A model generated the notes under the pieces. It had not been told where the DNA came from. It saw only the letters and a program-made list of their open reading frames with translations, and ran no database searches. The position numbers and the translations under genes were made by a program. 64,000 nucleotides of DNA from Candidatus Epilinea brevis (GTDB lineage: Bacteria > Chloroflexota > Anaerolineae > Epilineales > Epilineaceae): the NCBI GenBank assembly GCA_016710785.1, contig JADJUE010000012.1, positions 1 through 64,000 on the forward strand, written 5' to 3'. The first letter of the stretch is position 1. Each line of letters starts with the position of its first letter. This document shows, in pieces, positions 12,962 to 20,831 of this stretch.

Positions 12962-12989
12962 ACCGGGGGCTCCCCAAGGAGTCCCCGGT
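12962..12989 (+). terminator. Terminator hairpin after giant protein, copy 2
   Basis: Arms ACCGGGGGCTCC (12962-12973) and GGAGTCCCCGGT (12978-12989) pair over 12 positions with one G-T; loop CCAA; followed by TT. Confidence 0.7.
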
Positions 12990-13062
12990 TTAGCGGTCAG
13001 GGCCGGGCGAAGGCTGTGTCGGGTGTGGACCTGCGAGCCGATCCGCTGAGGGCTGAAACTCA

Positions 13063-13078
13063 TGCGTATAGATACGTA
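13063..13078. promoter_or_regulatory. RHH operator/promoter, copy 2
   Basis: TGCGTAT-AG-ATACGTA, the palindrome of copy 3 with one base changed, followed directly by AAAT and, 24 bases on, the RHH start. Confidence 0.5.
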
Positions 13079-13102
13079 AAATCGTGATGGAGGTGTTGCC
13101 CC

Positions 13103-13320
13103 ATGCTCCGAAGCTCACCATCACCGTCGATGCCGGGTCTACGACGGACTCTACCACTACCGTCGTTACGGGGCGAATCCAACCATTTCACTCCGGGGAG
13201 TTGGGGTTCGCCCCTACGTCGTCAATCTGGATCTGGAAAGGCTGCTCCCAGATGGCTGCGGGCGAAGCGCGAAAACGCGAGGCGCTGGAATGGTCGGACT
13301 CCTTGTCAGGGGACCCTTGA
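13103..13320 (+). pseudogene. RHH antitoxin-like gene, copy 2 (frameshifted)
   Basis: Aligned with 20547-20763; start and Shine-Dalgarno (GGAGGT) are kept, but several indels (around 13110, 13135, 13160, 13190-13200) destroy the ribbon-helix-helix frame. Confidence 0.7.
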
Positions 13321-13326
13321 TAAAAA

Positions 13327-13358
13327 GTGGTAGGGACGGGTTGACCGTCCCCTACCAC
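13327..13358. terminator. Bidirectional hairpin between RHH gene and VWA fragment, copy 2
   Basis: GTGGTAGGGACGG (13327-13339) and CCGTCCCCTACCAC (13345-13358) are complementary with one bulged C; loop GTTGA. It lies where two convergent genes meet, so it can end both transcripts. Copy 3 has the weaker form at 20772-20799. Confidence 0.6.
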
Positions 13359-14308
13359 AAACAACAACAGCTCCCGCGTCCGCCGATAGATCGCCGTCAG
13401 GTCCTCGCCTCGCGGGGCCGGGTAGGCGCTGGCTGCTGTCGCGGGCCAGGGCGCCCCAGGAAAGCGCCGTCGGCGTCCCGGTGCCCAGGACCACCGTGAA
13501 CAGCGAGACATCCGAGGCCCGCGCCAGGGCGGCCGGCGACGGGGGCGCGGGCTTCCGTGCCCTCAGAGATCAAGCCATCCGTCAGCAACACCACCGCGCG
13601 GCGCGAAACCCTTCGCAGGACGCGGGATTCCAGCTCGCCCAGAGACTTCTCCAGGCCCTAGTCAATGCGCGTGCCCGGGCTCAGCACCAACTGGTCAGGC
13701 GGCGGCTGACCGCCTCAAAATCCTCGTTGATCACGTATTCGCGCCGCGCCTGACCTCGAAGCTCACCAGGCCCACGCGGTCCGTGCGCGGCTCCATCTCG
13801 CCAGCAGGCCGCGCGCCGCAGCCACCGCCACCGCCAGCTTGGCGCCCTGCATCAGGAGGAGCTGGCCGGGGCCAGCACCAGATCCACGCCCACCCGGCGA
13901 CTCAATCCGGAAGGCCTCCTTCAGGACCACCGGCAAGGTGGACCCGGCCCGGCACGGGCGGTGGCGTGGGTAGGCCGGGCCCAGCACCAACACCCTGGGG
14001 CACGGCCCGAAGTCGAGCAAGCAGAAAGCGTGCCGACCGTCCGGGTGCTTAAGCCAGCTGGCCGTGGCCAGGCGGTTGGTGGGCAGGCGACCGGTGCGCT
14101 GCGTCAACCACGAGGCCTGAAGCGCAGCCCCCGCCGGTGCCACCGGCAGCGCGCAGTCACCGACCCGCGTCCTGGGCCGCGGGCGGCGGCTGGATCGAGG
14201 CCAGGGTCAGGCGCTGTATGTCCGCGCCCATCTCGTCGCGCAAGGTCGGGTCGGTGGCCACCACCTGCCACCACCGTTCCCCGCTCAACTGGCTGTCAGA
14301 TCCCCGTC
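13352..14308 (-). pseudogene. 3' fragment of the NHL/VWA surface protein gene, copy 2
   Basis: Same fragment as 5893-6840: the last roughly 310 codons of the VWA gene, without NHL region or first VWA domain, plus private indels. Substitutions at 13676-13700 and 14281-14292 are shared with copy 1 and differ from the intact gene, so this fragment diverged before or between the duplications. Confidence 0.85.
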
Positions 14309-14391
14309 CGCCCTGATAAGCCGCCGACAAACCGCCGATAAGGCGCCGATACCCGCCGACGCGCCCCGTCGCCCCCCAACAGGAGGCCCCC

Positions 14392-14784
14392 ATGCAGATC
14401 CGCCACACGTCCGTCATGGTCGACGACCAGGCCAAGGCCTTGCAGTTCTACACGTCGGTGCTGGGTTTCGTTCCCCATACCGACATCGACATGGGCGCGT
14501 TCCGCTGGCTTACCGTGAGCTCGCCCGAAGGCGCTGAAGGCGTCGAGCTCGTGCTCGAGCCCATGGGCTTCGAGCCCGCGCGGGGCTTCCAGAAGGCCCT
14601 GTTTGACGCCGGCATCCCCGCCACTGTCTTCATCACCGGCGACATGGATGCCGAGGTGCGGCGCCTCAAGGCCCTGGGCGTGGTCTTCCGCGGCGAGCCC
14701 GCGAACGCCGGCCCCATCATCACCGCCGTGTTCGAGGACAGCTGCGGCAACCTCATCAACCTCGTGCAGCCCTTGGTGTGGGGG
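14392..14784 (+). CDS. VOC family protein (glyoxalase/bleomycin resistance fold)
   Basis: About 130 residues with the vicinal-oxygen-chelate layout: the start MQIRHTSVMVDD supplies the first beta strand with a likely metal-binding His5, then ALQFYTSVLGF, and near the end VFEDSCGNLINLVQ, the usual F-x-D-x-x-GN closing strand with its acidic ligand. Start set by AGGAGG five bases upstream. Such proteins often detoxify or modify small molecules; the substrate is unknown. The end is uncertain: after LINLVQPLV there is no in-frame stop and the frame runs on to 15606 through sequence antisense to Fic. The natural stop is probably lost to a base error near 14780-14815, and I end the call where family similarity ends. 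Confidence 0.8.
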
Positions 14785-14814
14785 CTGCCGACGGCCGACC
14801 GGCTGGCCCTTGCG

Positions 14815-15984
14815 TTACAACGGTTCGGTCCCCTCGTTGAGGATGGCCAGGTAGTCGCGGTAGACGAAGACGCGGTTGCGTTTCTGCCCCGTCAGCTCCT
14901 GGGCGATGTCCATCCCGATGAGCACGCTCATGCCGGCGGTCGCCGCCGGGAAGGAGATCCCCGTGCGTCGGCAGACCTCGGTCAGGGTGGTCAGCGGGCG
15001 GCCACGCAGCAGGTCGTGGACCCGCAACGCCGACCCGCTCGACCGTCCCCGCGCCTCGATGGCCCGCCGATCCGCGTCGATGCGGGCCACCAGCCGGCAG
15101 GCCGTTTTCACCGCCCCGTCCGCTGTTTCTCGCACGCCGGTGAGGAAGAAGTCGATCCAGGCCTCCCAGTCGCCGTCACTGCGGACCCGGTCCAGCAGGC
15201 GGTAGTACTCGGCGCGATGGCGTTTGAAATGCAGGCTGAGGTAGAGCAGCGGCTCGGACAGAACGCCCGTGTGGTAGAGGTAGAGCGTCATCAGCAGCCG
15301 ACCCAGGCGACCGTTGCCGTCCAGAAAGGGGTGGATGGTCTCGAATTGCAGATGCGCCAGACCCGTCCGGATAAGCACCGGCAGAGCCGTGGGACCGTCA
15401 TCATGAAGGAAACGCTCCAGCTGGCCCATGCATTCGGCCACCGCATGGGGCGGCGGAGGGACAAAGTGGGCCAGACCCGGCCGTGGGCCGCCAATCCAGT
15501 TTTGCGATCGGCGGAACTCGCCCGGCAGCTTGTCGTTGCCCCGGCCCCGAGCCAGGAGGATTTCGTGGACTTCGCGCAGCAGACGGTTGGAAAAGGGGAA
15601 GCCTGACGCCAGGCGTTCCAGGCCGTGCTGCAGCGCGGCAACGTAGTTCGACACGTCCACCACATCATCGATGGGCACGCCTGGCGCGGCCTCCAACTCG
15701 AAGAGGAGCAGATCGGAGAGCGACGACTGCGTGCCCTCGATCTGGGACGAGAGGACGGCTTCCTTACGCACATAGGCATAGAGGAAGAGCTGGGGATCCG
15801 GCAGCAGGGTAGATACGCTGTCCAGGCGACCGAGTGACAGCAAAGCTTCTTCCAGGAGCCGCTGCCGCCGGCCGCTCAGGTCCAGGGGCGGGTCCGGCGG
15901 CAGTGGCCGCGGCAGGAAGGCGCGCACCTGCTCGCCGCCGACCGCGGTGACTTCGTAGGATCCTGTCACGCGCTGCTTCCCCAT
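14815..15984 (-). CDS. Fic family protein, class II self-inhibited AMP-transferase with C-terminal winged helix
   Basis: 389 residues. A Fic_N-type domain comes first, with the inhibitory motif SSQIEG ([S/T]xxxE[G/N]) whose Glu blocks ATP binding. The Fic core carries HPFLDGNGRLGRLL, matching HPFxxGNGRxxR with catalytic His. The last ~70 residues (LTTLTEVCRRTGISFPAAT onward) look like a winged helix-turn-helix. Family members transfer AMP to target proteins and stay inhibited until the helix is displaced. An upstream ATG at 16155 exists, but I chose 15984 because GAATAAGGAG gives a Shine-Dalgarno seven bases before it and the protein then starts in the usual way (VTGSYEVTAVGGEQVRAFLP). This is the only intact one of three copies. 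No separate antitoxin gene is expected for this class. Confidence 0.93.
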   Translation of the reverse strand: MGKQRVTGSYEVTAVGGEQVRAFLPRPLPPDPPLDLSGRRQRLLEEALLSLGRLDSVSTLLPDPQLFLYAYVRKEAVLSSQIEGTQSSLSDLLLFELEAAPGVPIDDVVDVSNYVAALQHGLERLASGFPFSNRLLREVHEILLARGRGNDKLPGEFRRSQNWIGGPRPGLAHFVPPPPHAVAECMGQLERFLHDDGPTALPVLIRTGLAHLQFETIHPFLDGNGRLGRLLMTLYLYHTGVLSEPLLYLSLHFKRHRAEYYRLLDRVRSDGDWEAWIDFFLTGVRETADGAVKTACRLVARIDADRRAIEARGRSSGSALRVHDLLRGRPLTTLTEVCRRTGISFPAATAGMSVLIGMDIAQELTGQKRNRVFVYRDYLAILNEGTEPL

Positions 15985-15993
15985 TGCCAGCTC

Positions 15994-16057
15994 CTTATTC
16001 AGCATTGCTGGATAGTAGCATGTCTTATTCAGAGATATGGACCAAATACTGAATAAG
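15994..16057. promoter_or_regulatory. Candidate Fic autoregulatory operator
   Basis: Three copies of a 9-base word: CTTATTCAG at 15994-16002 and 16024-16032, and its reverse complement CTGAATAAG at 16049-16057. The last two form an inverted repeat with a 16-base spacer. The copy nearest the gene overlaps the Shine-Dalgarno region of Fic. The patch is strikingly AT-rich for this genome and is kept in all three units. Binding by the winged helix of Fic itself is inference. The remaining part of the 415-base gap (16058-16399) shows no gene. Confidence 0.6.
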
Positions 16058-16399
16058 CGATGGGCGCCGGCGCAATCCGTCGCTGCCATCCACGCCCCCG
16101 TCCACCGGCGGCGCGCCTGCCGCGGCGTCCGGCTCCCAACGTTCACGAAACCCATCCGCCCGGCGTTCTATCTGTGATCGGGCGGGGTCTGGGTCTTCCC
16201 GCTTCCGGCGCCTGAAACCCAGCCGTCCTTCCGACGGTCCAACCTGACGCAGGTTGCGGTGGCTGCCGTCCGCGGTCGTGGCCGCCATCGCCGCGCCGCC
16301 CCGCAACCCGCCGGCGTCCATCCTCGTAGGACCCCGTCGGCACCCCGTATGAGCAGCAAACACCGCTGCAGCAGCACCCGTACCACCCAGGAGATCACG

Positions 16400-19300
16400 A
16401 TGACATTGGCCGCATCCCCGCCGCGCCGCCTATCGCCGCGCCTTCTGCCCCCTGCTCGCCGCCCTCCTGGCCCTCACCGTGCTGGCCCCCGCCGGCCCTG
16501 GTGGCCGACCCGCCGCGCAGGCCCAGAGCCCCGCGCCGCCGCAGGTCACCGTCAACCTCTATAGCAGCAGCCTGCTCTTCCGCACCCTGCCGGCCACCCT
16601 CGTGACCGCCGAGCTGACCGGCCCCAAGGGCCGCAAGGCCGAGGGCGTGGGCGTGGGCGACGCCCAGGGCGTGGCCCAGGTGGGCTTTTATACCGGTGAG
16701 ACCAGCATCCTGCCCGGCGACACCATCGTGCTTTCGCGGGCCAACGACAAGCCCCTGCACCTGACCGTGCCGCAGCTGGCCGCCAGCCTCGTCGAGCTGC
16801 CCACCGTGGAGGGCATCGCCCCGCCCGGTGTAACCGCGCAGCTCAGCCTGAAGGTTCAGGGCAGCCCCGCGGCCATCGAGAAGCAGGTTGTCGCCGACAG
16901 CCAGGGCGCCTTCACCGTGGACCTGAGCGCGCAGCTCAGCGATCCCGACGCCGTCGCCACCGGCAGCCTGACCTATGACTCGCCCGAGGGCGGCCGTTTC
17001 GTGCTGGCCCTGGCCACCGTGGACGCCCAGATCACCCTCGGCGCGCCGGCCCTGCGCGGGCGCGTGACCGCCGGCTGGGAGGTCAGCGCCACCGTCACCG
17101 CCGCCGGCGGATCGCCCGTGAAGATCGGGCCCGTCACCGCCGGTGGCGACGGCAGCTTCCTCATGTCCCTCCAGCCCTTGGGCCGGCCCATCGCCGTGGG
17201 CGACAACGTGGACCTCAGAGCCACGGGAGGCGGCCAGCACATCAACTGGTTCTCCCACCACATCAACCAGGTCAAGGACATCACCGTCACCTTGGACCGC
17301 AGCAGCGACCTCGCGACCGGCACCGCCCCCGCCGGCGAAGCCGTCATCCTCAGCGCCGAGGACATGGACGGCCGGCAGGAGCTGTTCCGCGCCACCGCCG
17401 ACGGCGCCGGCGCCTTCAGCGTCGCCATGGCCCCCCGCGTAGACCTGGGCTCCGGCTGGCGCGTGCGCGCCGCCTATCCCAGCTCGAGCAACGTCAGCGT
17501 GGGCCGTCTGGCCGTGCTGCCCCGGGTGCGCGTGGGCGTGGACCTGCCCATCAGCCAGGGCCTGGCCGAGCCCGGCCGGATGCTCACCGTCACCCTGCGC
17601 AGCGCCGCCGGCGCCATCAAGGCCCAGAGCCCCACCCAGGCCGATGACCAGGGCCGCTACCAGCTCTATTTCTTCGGCGCGCCGGGGTCCGTCCCTCAGG
17701 CCGGCGACAGCCTGGAGATCGCGTTTGCCGACAACCTCGGCGATCCCTTGCTGCTGCGCGTGCCCGAGCTGACCGCCGTCAGCGATGTGGACGGTGACGC
17801 CGTCGGCGGCCGCGCGCCGGCCGACAGCGTCGTGACCGTGCGCGTCGATGGCGCGGGCGGCCCGAAGCGCTTCACCGCCACCGCCGACAGCGGCGGCGCC
17901 TACCGCGCCGCCCTGGCCGGCCAGCTGGACCTCAAGCGCCCCGCCAACGGCGCCGTGACCGTCGCCGGCGGCAGCAACGCCGAGTTCACCACCTCCTGGG
18001 CGGCCGTGCAGCTCAACGTCAGCGTGGGCAGCACCATCCAGGGCAACTTCGTCTTCGGCAACGGCCCCGCCTGGCGCACGGTCCATGCCGAATTGCAGGC
18101 GCCCGACGGCAAGGTCGTGGGCAGCGGCAACGGCCAGGTCTTCGGCGGCGACGGCGTCTTCTTCATCCCCGGCGGCTCGGGCTCCGGCCCGCAGTTCTTC
18201 ATGCAGCTGGCCGATGTCACCGGCACGCCCATAGAGATGCAGACCGGCGACAAGCTGCAGGTGACCGTGGGCGCCGAGCTGCTGACCCTCACGGTGCCGC
18301 CCCTGGACAGCGTGGCCTTCGTGCAGAGCGACCGCATCACCGGCCGCACCGCGCCCGACACCCGCGTGACCCTGAGCGTGGCCGATTCGCCGCTGTACTT
18401 CGACATGACGGTGGAGACCCGCTCCGATGCCTCCGGCAACTTCAGCCATGACTTCAGCGGCAAGCGCAACATCCGCCACGGCGACTTCATCCAGATCAGC
18501 GCCGATATCGGCGGGCATAACGTCAGCGATGTCTCCATCGCCCCCGGTCTCTTGATGGACCTGGACCAGGCCGTGCTCCTGGGCTCCATCGCCCCCAACC
18601 TGGACGTGACCGTCACCCTCAAGCGTGGCGCCAGCACCCTCTCGCGCCAGAACACGAGCACCGACGCCAACGGCGCCATGTTCGCGCAGTTCGCCGATGA
18701 CGGCGGCGCGCCCCTGCGCCTGCAGGTGGGCGATGTGGTCACCGTGACCGCCTCCGACCCCACCCAGGATCCGCTCAGCCTCACCGTGCCCGACCTGTCT
18801 TTCAGTTGGGACCTAGCCGCCGACACCGTCTCCGGCTCGGCGCCCGCCCAGGGTCAGCTGACCCTCTTCGCCAGCCTGATCTACCCCGTGGCCGGTACCC
18901 TGGGCATCTCCCAGGGCTGGCCCAGCGTGCAGGCCGGCAACCGCTTCAGCACCGAGTTCGTGCCCTCCATCGACGTTCGGCCCGGCAGCCGCTTCACCCT
19001 CTTGTACCGCCCGCCCCAGGGGCATTACGTCGTGCGCTCGCGCACCGTGCCCATCCTCAACGCCCAGCATAGCGGGCCCAACGCCTGCGGCTTCGGCACA
19101 CCCTACGAGCCGGTGAGCGTGAAGCTCGAGGCCGGCGGCGCGCAACTGGCGGCCGCCGCGGCCGAGATGGCCCCTATGACGGCTTCTTCGGCCGCCTGCT
19201 GCTGGACGCCGCCGAGAAGGCCGTGAAGACCGCCGCCGGCCAGCGCGAGAGCGCTCAGCTGGGCGGGCCCTCGGCGGCCATCGACCTGCCGGTCTTCGAC

Positions 19301-20369
19301 CTGAACGTCGACTGGAACACGCAGCAGGTCACCGGCAAGGGCCCCGCCGGCGGCACCTACTACGTGCAGCCGGCCCAGCCCTGCGCCGCGCAGCGCCCGC
19401 AAGGCATCCTCAACTTCGGCGGCGGCTTCTTCGCCTTCGACGATCAGACGGAGGCCGACGGCAGCTTCGACACCTTCCTGCCCGGCGGCGCCGCGCCCGG
19501 CTCGGGCGTGGAGATCGCCTTCTACGCCCCCGACGGTCAGCGCTATTTCCGCCAGGCCTACCGGGCCCTGGCGCGCATCTACATCCATAGCGACCGGGTG
19601 ACCGGCCAGGCCAACCCCTGGACGACGCCACGGTCATCCTGAAGGGCGCCGCCGGCCAGGAGCGCGGCCGCGCCATGGCGACCGCCAACGGTGACGGCGC
19701 CTTCGGCCTGCGTCTGCCGGAGAGCGCGTCCGGGCCCGAGCGCATCGAGGCCGGCGACATCGTGACCCTGGAAGCCGGTGGCCAGAGCGCCGAGATCACG
19801 GTGGAGCCCCTGTCCTTCGACTGGTCGGAGGGCGCCGCCATCTTCGGCCAGGCCCCGGCCAACCGGCCCGTCCAGCTGCGCCTGCGGCTGAAGTCGGGCG
19901 CCACCTACAGCATCCCCGCCAGTCCGATGCCGGCGGCCGCTTCAGCTTCAAGGACGACGAGGTGCCCGTGCGCGGCGGCTGGACCCTGGCCGACGTGGCG
20001 GCGGTCCGCCTGGAGCTGACCACGCCCAGCGGCCATCTGATCATCGACCAGACCCCCAGCTGGGCCAACCCGCCCACCCAACAGCAGCCCGTCATCTACC
20101 TGCCGGCAGCCTTCCGCGGCGCCTCGCCGCGGGGGACGGCGGCGCAGGCGGCAGATGGCAGGGTGCGGCGCGCAAGCGGCGCGGCGTGGCGGCCGGTGCC
20201 GGCGCCGCGAACGGACGCCGGCGAGCGCTCGGTGCTGTCCGCGGAACGCAAGGCGACCTGGCGCTCGTTCCTGGGATCGCCGACCTTCCTGCCCACCGGC
20301 GGTCGGCATCATACCCTACCGCTGCCGGCACCGGTCGCGGTGCGAATGACCTTGCGCGACGAGGACTGA
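16400..20369 (+). pseudogene. Giant secreted beta-sandwich repeat protein, copy 3 (about four single-base frameshifts)
   Basis: Intended product about 1320 residues. Residues 1-42 form a signal peptide (LLPLLAALLALTVLAPA, then AQAQ). Roughly ten beta-sandwich modules follow, each with a pattern like (G)xAPAxxxVTV ... T(A/D)xxGxF ... GDxVxVT, resembling Ig-like or CarboxypepD_reg-like folds of bacterial surface proteins. Near the end comes PVIYLPAAFRG, then a basic tail. The array suggests an extended cell-surface stalk. Frame breaks by comparison with copies 1 and 2: about 16448 (extra C), 19174 (lost C), 19613 (lost C) and 19915 (lost bases). The stretch 16479-19173 is open for about 900 codons. 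The errors fall in C runs and are probably sequencing errors. No enzyme motif seen. It is followed by a terminator. Confidence 0.85.
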
Positions 20370-20406
20370 ACGGAGCGCTTTGGCGCGACGAGGACGATGA
20401 CTCGAG

Positions 20407-20434
20407 ACCGGGGGCTCCGCAAGGAGTCCCCGGT
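20407..20434 (+). terminator. Rho-independent-type terminator after giant protein
   Basis: ACCGGGGGCTCC (20407-20418), GNRA-type loop GCAA, GGAGTCCCCGGT (20423-20434): 12 paired positions with one G-T, then TTT. It sits 37 bases after the giant-protein stop and is conserved in all three units. Confidence 0.75.
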
Positions 20435-20496
20435 TTGGCGTCAGGGCCGGGCGAGGGCTGTGTCGGGTGTGGACCTGCGAGCCGATCCACCAGAGA

Positions 20497-20526
20497 CTGA
20501 AACTCGTACGTATAGATACGTAAAAT
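20497..20526 (+). promoter_or_regulatory. RHH antitoxin promoter with overlapping operator palindrome
   Basis: TACGTAT-AG-ATACGTA (20507-20522) is a perfect 7-base inverted repeat with a 2-base spacer, typical in size for a ribbon-helix-helix operator. It overlaps a -10-like TAAAAT (20521-20526); a weak -35 (CTGAAA, 20497-20502) lies 18 bases upstream. GGAGGT and the ATG at 20547 follow. Autorepression is inferred. Confidence 0.6.
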
Positions 20527-20546
20527 CGTGATGGAGGTGTTGCCCC

Positions 20547-20831
20547 ATGCACAAGAAGCTCACCATCACCGTCGATGCCGAGGTCTACGACGGGCTCTAC
20601 CGCACCGTCGGTGCGGGGCGAATCAGCCATTTCATCGAGGAGTTGGTTCGCCCCTACGTCGTCGATCTGGATCTGGACAAAGGCTACGCCCAGATGGCTG
20701 CGGACGAAGCGCGGGAACGCGAGGCGCTGGAATGGTCGGACTCCCTTGTCGGGGAACCCTTGATGAAACGTGGTAAGGGCGGGTTGACCGTCCCCTACCG
20801 ACACGGCAAGCTCACCGCGATCCGCCGATAG
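20547..20831 (+). CDS. Ribbon-helix-helix antitoxin-like protein without a toxin partner
   Basis: 94 residues as read. MHKKLTITVDAEVYDGLYRTVG is the RHH strand and start of helix 1, ISHFIEELVRPYVV helix 2, and the acidic Ala/Glu-rich tail EAREREALEW is the usual toxin-binding part. Copies 1 and 2 have one C fewer at about 20745; with that change the frame would end at 20763 (…LSGNP, stop TGA) and the TGA would overlap an ATG followed by AAACGTGGT, the classic antitoxin-toxin junction. No toxin follows: within a few codons the sequence enters the hairpin and the 3' end of the VWA gene. So this is an orphan antitoxin or a remnant of a MazEF-like pair. Confidence 0.75.
   Translation: MHKKLTITVDAEVYDGLYRTVGAGRISHFIEELVRPYVVDLDLDKGYAQMAADEAREREALEWSDSLVGEPLMKRGKGGLTVPYRHGKLTAIRR
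20772..20799. terminator. Hairpin between convergent RHH and VWA genes, copy 3
   Basis: GGTAAGGGCGG (20772-20782) and CCGTCCCCTACC (20788-20799) pair imperfectly around TTGA-type loop bases. The arm contains the TAG stop of the VWA gene. The copy-2 equivalent at 13327-13358 is a better stem. Confidence 0.45.

Larger units (their letters stand above)
6841..14308 (+). repeat. Tandem repeat unit, copy 2
   Basis: Complete unit of about 7468 bases: VOC leader and gene, Fic, giant protein, RHH gene, VWA 3' fragment. It is intermediate in quality; the giant-protein gene has an open run of 971 codons. The right-hand junction at 14308 is the same fusion point (VWA sequence, then CCCGTC, then VOC leader) as the junction at 6840, so a single duplication event was copied again. 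Confidence 0.92.

Noticed and set aside
16395..18518. 707-codon open frame on the minus strand, and the shorter one at 9521-11065
   Set aside because: Antisense to the giant repeat protein; residues are His/Ala/Gly-rich mirror images of its codons, with no signal, domain or start site. A high-GC shadow.
20761..20795. Possible MazF toxin start (ATGAAACGTGGT) after the RHH gene
   Set aside because: Only four codons resemble a toxin start before hairpin sequence begins; copies 1 and 2 differ here. Kept as a comment, not as a gene.
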